Shown piece after piece: positions 59,721 to 64,000 of a stretch of DNA of 64,000 nucleotides; the first letter of the stretch is position 1; each line of letters begins with the position of its first letter. Under the pieces are notes generated by a model that saw nothing but the letters and a program-made list of their open reading frames with translations, was not told where the DNA came from and ran no database searches. A program made the translations under genes and the position numbers. The stretch is from Akkermansia muciniphila (GTDB lineage Bacteria > Verrucomicrobiota > Verrucomicrobiia > Limisphaerales > UBA9464), in contig CAMCYJ010000003.1 in NCBI GenBank assembly GCA_945883815.1, forward strand, positions 20,671-84,670. The letters run 5' to 3'.

Positions 59721-62183
59721 TCAACGCTTGCGGGGAATCACCCGGTAGAACCGCCGCGTGGAAGATCCCGAATCGGTGTCGACTTGAAGTTGCGATTCAC
59801 CATTGCCGAGCATCGTTCCGATGCGTCGCCATTGGACCATGTCCTCCGACACCTCCAGGTCCATTGCACTGCCGTTGGTGGCACCGAGGAGCACCAAGCG
59901 GGCATCTCCTTGAGCCGATGCGGGAATGGCAGCGAGTCGAGGGGTGGAAGCCGCTGGCCCTTCGGCATTGAATTTTGAACCGAGGGTCAGCATCTTCAGA
60001 TCAAATCCATCGAAGGAACCCAAACCCGAGAACTCCAGGGGGGTGGCTTTCGAGACGCTTGCCTTCAATCCCCGGAGGGAATCGTCCAAGAATGGCCCCC
60101 AACGAAGGATGCCGGTCCTCGGGTCGAACTGTCCGTCATCCGAAATGTCCGAGACCACAGCATCGCGCCCCACAAAAATCTCGACTGCCTGGCAACGGGT
60201 GTTCGCGGCCGGTCCCAAATGGATTTTCAGGGTGATGGAGTCGGCCGAGTCGGTAGTCCATTCGCCCAGAATGTACGAGTTGGGCGAACGATCTGGGGTT
60301 CCGTTGGTGCCCAGAATTCCAGGCAAACCGGGCAGCGGCGGGAGCGGACCTGCGTTGCCAGAATTGCCGGGGGAGCCTTCGAGCGGGACCCATCCTCGGG
60401 GGAACGAACCGACGGAAGCGTCGTACCGGTAGTCGCCTCCAGATCGCCACAGGAATCCGGCTCGGGAGAGGTGTCCGACGGAAACCGGAGCTGACTGCGG
60501 TGGCAGAGGAACACCATAACGCCAGTACTTGGCGCAAACCATCCACTCCATGTCGGAAATCACCGAGTCAGCCGGCGCGTTGTCGGCGGGGTGCAGGCTG
60601 CGCTCGATGGGGTCGGTTGCTGGCAGACCCAGAATCACTAGCGCGGCCGATACGATCTTGTTCCCGGAGGCATCCACGGCGATGGCCTCCAGCTGGATCG
60701 GCCCTTCGGAGTCGATTTTCCAGACCAGGTTGTGCTCGATGGGTGTCTCCGGATCGGGAGCCCGGAAGAACTGGATTTGGGAATCTCCGATGGGCTTTCC
60801 ATTGGCCCAGAAGGACACCGATGGAAGGTAGCCGTTGGGGTCGACCGCCACGAGTTTCAGCGCGCATTCGCTGCCGATGCGCAGTCGCTCGCCGGTCTTG
60901 GGGCTGACCCACTTCAGGAAGGCTTTCGGGGATATGGTGGAATCGAAAATCGTTAACTGGACCCAGGCGCTGGACGGATCGATCCGGTAGGACGGGTCGT
61001 CGATGAGTTTGATGACCACGGTTTCCTCCGGTTCTTTGAGGTCGTCTTCGAGGGCTCCAATGATGAGTTCGACTTGGGTTTCACCGGCTCCCAAAGTGAT
61101 GTCTCCGTCGAGCAGGGAAAAGTCCTCGCCATTGCGCGCACTGCCTCCGACCGCGTAGCGGATGCGGACGGGTTCGGCCGGGTTCCCCAACCGCTGGAAA
61201 ACGATGCGTCCAGGCATGACCCGGATGAAGGGATTCGGCTCCGAGGTGACGGGTTGAACCGCGAGAATGCGGATGGTCGGTGCATCGGACGGGGCCGGTG
61301 GGATTGAGTCGCGGATCATCACCCGTGCGGCCGGATTGCGGCCGGGCAGGTAGTCGGAAGACTCTGGGCCGTCCTTGAGGTTCGCCGGCTTCGGGATCAC
61401 CGCCAGATACAAGAGTTCGTCGCCCTCGACCTTGTCATCCGGGATCGGTGCCAGCGGGAGTTTGCCAACGGCCGACCCGGCCGGAATGACCACCGATTGC
61501 ACCCACGGGGCGAGGTTGGGATCGCTCACGGGTTCCGATTTCAGACCGCCAGGAATGATCTTAAAATCCGTGTCCCAGTCGGCCGATCCGCCGATCTTGA
61601 AATACACCCGAAGCGGTTTCGACAAGTCACCCGAGCGGCGGAATTCCAAGGTCATCAAATCTTTGGAGTCGGATTCCACGGCCATCGGATCGAGGACATT
61701 CAGGTCCACCGTGGTCGACGGGGGCGGAACGATTGGCGGATCCACCGGAGGGGGAACGGGGAGTGTTCCGATGATCACTCGAATCGGTGCCGAGGTGGCG
61801 AGGATCTTCTGGTTTTGCACGGCGCGAGCCTCCAGTACATGGATGCCCGGGGTCGGTGACTCCCAGACTGCCTGATGCAATACCTTGAGTCCGATCACGG
61901 TAGCGAACACATCGCCGCTGCGGTCCGACTTGGCGATTACCTGACCATCAGCCAGAAACTCCAGTTGGGTGACCGGTCCACCCACGGGATCGACGGCGAC
62001 GGCTTCGAGTTTCAGGGACCCGGATAGCTGCTGCGTGCCGGAGGCCGGTGACGTGAGAAACACCTGAACAGAGCGCCCCGGATCCTGGGGAGTCTGCGCC
62101 TGCAGTCCGGCCATTGTCAGTGCACCGAGGAGGAGGCACAGCAGGCTGAGGAATCTCCAATGAAGGGGGTGAAAAGTGCTCAT
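59721..62183 (-). CDS. Large secreted protein with Ig-like and Calx-beta-like domains
   Basis: 820 residues from the ATG at 62183, with a signal peptide ('FLSLLCLLLGALTMAGLQAQ'). Residues about 35-130 form a bacterial Ig-like domain ('VTQLEFLADGQVIAKSDRSG'). Residues about 155-260 and 290-400 look like Calx-beta-type domains ('YAVGGSARNGEDFSLLDGDITLGAGETQVEL', split by a strand, and 'DDLKEPEETVVIKLID'). Another Ig-like domain follows (about 410-500), then a unique region rich in Gly/Pro ('GNSGNAGPLPPLPGLPG'), a cohesin-like segment with 'VSDISDDGQFDPRTGILRWGPFLD', and a C-terminal 'LEVSEDMVQWRRIG' domain common in PVC surface proteins. Probably adhesive or structural; no enzyme motif seen. 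Confidence 0.78.
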   Translation of the reverse strand: MSTFHPLHWRFLSLLCLLLGALTMAGLQAQTPQDPGRSVQVFLTSPASGTQQLSGSLKLEAVAVDPVGGPVTQLEFLADGQVIAKSDRSGDVFATVIGLKVLHQAVWESPTPGIHVLEARAVQNQKILATSAPIRVIIGTLPVPPPVDPPIVPPPSTTVDLNVLDPMAVESDSKDLMTLEFRRSGDLSKPLRVYFKIGGSADWDTDFKIIPGGLKSEPVSDPNLAPWVQSVVIPAGSAVGKLPLAPIPDDKVEGDELLYLAVIPKPANLKDGPESSDYLPGRNPAARVMIRDSIPPAPSDAPTIRILAVQPVTSEPNPFIRVMPGRIVFQRLGNPAEPVRIRYAVGGSARNGEDFSLLDGDITLGAGETQVELIIGALEDDLKEPEETVVIKLIDDPSYRIDPSSAWVQLTIFDSTISPKAFLKWVSPKTGERLRIGSECALKLVAVDPNGYLPSVSFWANGKPIGDSQIQFFRAPDPETPIEHNLVWKIDSEGPIQLEAIAVDASGNKIVSAALVILGLPATDPIERSLHPADNAPADSVISDMEWMVCAKYWRYGVPLPPQSAPVSVGHLSRAGFLWRSGGDYRYDASVGSFPRGWVPLEGSPGNSGNAGPLPPLPGLPGILGTNGTPDRSPNSYILGEWTTDSADSITLKIHLGPAANTRCQAVEIFVGRDAVVSDISDDGQFDPRTGILRWGPFLDDSLRGLKASVSKATPLEFSGLGSFDGFDLKMLTLGSKFNAEGPAASTPRLAAIPASAQGDARLVLLGATNGSAMDLEVSEDMVQWRRIGTMLGNGESQLQVDTDSGSSTRRFYRVIPRKR

Positions 62184-62201
62184 ACAAACAGACTGGTGTT
62201 C

Positions 62202-62236
62202 TTCTATCCGTTGAAAGCCCGGAAATGGATGCATCC
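62202..62236. repeat. 35-bp repeat upstream of the Calx-beta protein gene
   Basis: Partner of 59663-59697. Here its end is part of a perfect 18-bp palindrome, 'aaatggatgcatccattt' (62223-62240), about 40 bp upstream of the start codon at 62183. It could be a regulatory site as well as a repeat. Confidence 0.7.
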
Positions 62237-62417
62237 ATTTCGCATGACGGCCCGGATGTTGCGAACCGAGGAATTGCTTCGAGACTAGCCCGACCCACCG
62301 CACTCGCAAGGCCGCTGTGCCCACCTTCAATAGCTCGATTGGGACCTGTGTCAGATCCGCTGATCTTGGGGTTTCGCGGTCCGTTGTTTTGGACTTACAG
62401 AAACGGCGACACGTGGA

Positions 62418-63713
62418 TCACCGGGTCAGGTCGACGCACATCCAATGGCCGGCATTGCGCAGGCCATCCCGCAGGTAGAGGCGACCGTTCGACAAAGCCG
62501 GATTGCACCAGTTCACTCCGGTCACCTGGGCCCGACCCATTTCGCGGCACGTTTCGCCTCCGGCATCGAAGAGAATCAGCTCACCGCCATCGCTGAGCAT
62601 GAGCGCCGACGTACCGCCGACGGCGATGAATCCGGCGTGGGACTTGTCGGCTGCGCTCGTGATCCAGCCCGACTGGGTCCAACGGACCTTGCCGTCATCG
62701 ACGCCGATGCACACCACCTCGCGCTGCGCACCGAGGCCCACGATGCGGTCACCAACGAGGATCGGGCAGGAGAAGTTGGGCGCCGCCTCCTTGGAGTTCC
62801 ACACCTCGGCGACCGACCAGCGCTCGCCCTCATGAGTGAACCGTAAGCTCATGAGACCCGTTTGATGCGACCCGAGAATCACCCGGTCGTTGACGATGAG
62901 CGGGGTCATCACATGCCGGGCGAAGGCCGTCTTGAGCGGATACCGCCACAGCACGCGGCCGCTTTGCGCATCGAATCCAATGGCGGCGTCGGCCATGAAG
63001 TTCACCACCTGACGCACTCCCAAGACCGTGCCCACCATCGGAGCGGCATATCCGGCCACCTCATGGCCGCTCTTCCATCGGACCGCGCCGGTTTGGGGAT
63101 TCAGCGCCACCATGCCAGCGCCATTCGTGGACCCGGCCGAGGCCCACAACCACCCGGACTCCACCCACGGCGATCCATTGTTGCCATGGCGCATGGCTCC
63201 CTGGGAGTTGCCTTTCTCACCGATGAACGTGGCAGCAAAATCCTTGGTGTAGTCGACCGACCACAATGTTTTGCCATTGGCGGCCGCGAAGCAGGTCAAC
63301 TTGCCCCGGCACGATTGTGCATAAACCCGTCCTTCGGATGCCACCGGCGTGCAGCGCGGCGCGGCGGGTCCCTGGGAGTCGGTGAAGGTCTCATCGACGA
63401 TGGCTTTCCACCGTTCGGCACCCGAGGCGGCGTCCAAGGCCCTCAAGACCTCCTGGCCCTCTTGGGCTTCCATGGCAAAGACGAGTCCTTCGGCCACGAT
63501 GGGTGACGCATATCCAGGCCCCGCGGCGATGGACCACACCACGTGGGGAGCCGACGGGAGTCGGGTCAACACCGGTTCGTGGGCGGCCACTCGTCCTGTG
63601 CGGGTCGGGCCTCGCCACTGCGGCCAGTCGCCAGCCAATGGTGGCACTGCGACACCGGCCATCCAGGCAGCGAGGATGTAAAGGGCGCGGCATGTTCCAA
63701 CGGTGGGGAGCAT
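62418..63713 (-). CDS. Secreted PQQ-like beta-propeller protein (BamB-like)
   Basis: 431 residues from the ATG at 63713 (a TTG two codons upstream is in frame), with signal peptide 'ALYILAAWMAGVAVPPLAG'. 'DWPQWRGPTRTGRVA' is followed by propeller repeats such as 'ALDAASGAERWKAIV', 'FAAANGKTLWSVDYT' and 'GFDAQSGRVLWRYPL'. Same family as the protein at 57363-58643, but 'CFAAANGK' and 'NWCNPALSNGRLYLRDG' add Cys residues. Secreted; function is probably binding or scaffold rather than a proven dehydrogenase. The gene diverges from nothing upstream: the next gene on the left is the surface protein, same strand. Confidence 0.85.
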   Translation of the reverse strand: MLPTVGTCRALYILAAWMAGVAVPPLAGDWPQWRGPTRTGRVAAHEPVLTRLPSAPHVVWSIAAGPGYASPIVAEGLVFAMEAQEGQEVLRALDAASGAERWKAIVDETFTDSQGPAAPRCTPVASEGRVYAQSCRGKLTCFAAANGKTLWSVDYTKDFAATFIGEKGNSQGAMRHGNNGSPWVESGWLWASAGSTNGAGMVALNPQTGAVRWKSGHEVAGYAAPMVGTVLGVRQVVNFMADAAIGFDAQSGRVLWRYPLKTAFARHVMTPLIVNDRVILGSHQTGLMSLRFTHEGERWSVAEVWNSKEAAPNFSCPILVGDRIVGLGAQREVVCIGVDDGKVRWTQSGWITSAADKSHAGFIAVGGTSALMLSDGGELILFDAGGETCREMGRAQVTGVNWCNPALSNGRLYLRDGLRNAGHWMCVDLTR

Positions 63714-63763
63714 GCCCAAGACGCTCAGGCAACCGACGAGCCGCCGTCAATGCGAGGCTGGCG

Positions 63764-64000
63764 TCAGGGTTGTTTGGGGGCTGGGGTGTTGGACGCAAGT
63801 GGAACTTCTGAGGGGCGGATCATTAAAACCAAGAACACGGAAACCAAGGCCACGGACGCAAAGACGCTGAAGATGGCTGCCAGCGGCAGGTGCCGATCGC
63901 GCATGAGCCCGAATCCCCAATCCGCCAGCCCACCGCAGCTAATGCTCACCAGGTTCATCAGCCCGTAGCCGGTGGCTCGCTGTTCTGGCGCAGCCACCTG
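63764..64000 (-). CDS. Major facilitator superfamily transporter (partial, N-terminus outside window)
   Basis: Only the last about 78 residues are present; the gene continues beyond the right edge. 'APEQRATGYGLMNLVSISCGGLADWGFGLMRDR' fits the TM10-11 region of MFS symporters, where a loop of this form precedes the last helices, and 'IFSVFASVALVSVFLVLMIRP' is the final TM segment. The tail is Pro-rich. It would take up a sugar or organic anion with a proton, but the substrate-binding half is not visible. Confidence 0.7.
   Translation of the reverse strand, partial: QVAAPEQRATGYGLMNLVSISCGGLADWGFGLMRDRHLPLAAIFSVFASVALVSVFLVLMIRPSEVPLASNTPAPKQP

Overview
The window reads as a high-GC chromosomal segment of a heterotrophic Verrucomicrobiota bacterium, probably from the Pedosphaera/Limisphaera side of the phylum. 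This is inferred from gene content, since no 16S rRNA gene is present. The pointers are four prepilin-like proteins with an FTLIELL-type N-terminus followed by a DG(H/S) motif, a PVC-type haem-binding CxxCH dehydrogenase, a DUF6807 domain, two secreted PQQ-like propellers with the W-x-WRGP start, a formylglycine sulfatase, and several secreted carbohydrate-active enzymes.

Layout. 1-24.7 kb lies entirely on the minus strand: a truncated dnaB, a dienelactone hydrolase, a CE15 glucuronoyl esterase with a duplicated 125-bp repeat upstream, a GH31 glucosidase directly behind guaB, gatC, an HPr protein, an O-antigen-ligase/TPR protein, a fused GH13-GH133 glycogen-debranching enzyme, and a sodium/solute symporter. 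From 24.7 down to 17.0 kb comes a seven-gene array of three pseudopilin-like proteins, a one-TM extracytoplasmic protein, a CotH-type kinase and two phosphodiester glycosidases. This is my main candidate for an undescribed system. 24.8-33.9 kb is mostly housekeeping: a small conserved protein of unknown function, yajC-secDF with a strong terminator, a dipeptide epimerase, recN, xseB and dxs.

33.9-38 kb is the accessory part. A diacylglycerol-kinase-like gene and a RHH/PIN toxin-antitoxin pair, with a clear palindromic operator over the antitoxin start codon, lie between two diverged copies of a 115-bp repeat. They are followed by the remnant of an esterase gene and a small membrane protein/lipoprotein pair. 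38-48.9 kb holds secreted catabolic and surface genes: a polysaccharide deacetylase, the haem/HEAT/DUF6807 fusion, a secreted PHP-type metallohydrolase, a Na+/H+ antiporter-like protein, and a sulfatase translationally coupled to a ChrA-type transporter.

49-64 kb holds tRNA-Ser(GCU), a yqjD-yqjE-yqjK-like trio, an orphan ABC-2-type permease, a secreted trypsin-like protease with three C-terminal repeats, a DUF985 cupin, a Gfo/Idh/MocA oxidoreductase, two PQQ-like propeller proteins, another prepilin-like protein, a large Calx-beta/Ig-like surface protein flanked by short repeats, and the end of an MFS transporter.

Taken together the segment suggests a polysaccharide degrader: esterases, glucosidase, deacetylase and sulfatase outside or in the periplasm, symporters for uptake, and glycogen turnover inside. 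Function calls come from reading motifs by eye. No database search was possible, and many start codons remain uncertain because Shine-Dalgarno signals are weak here.
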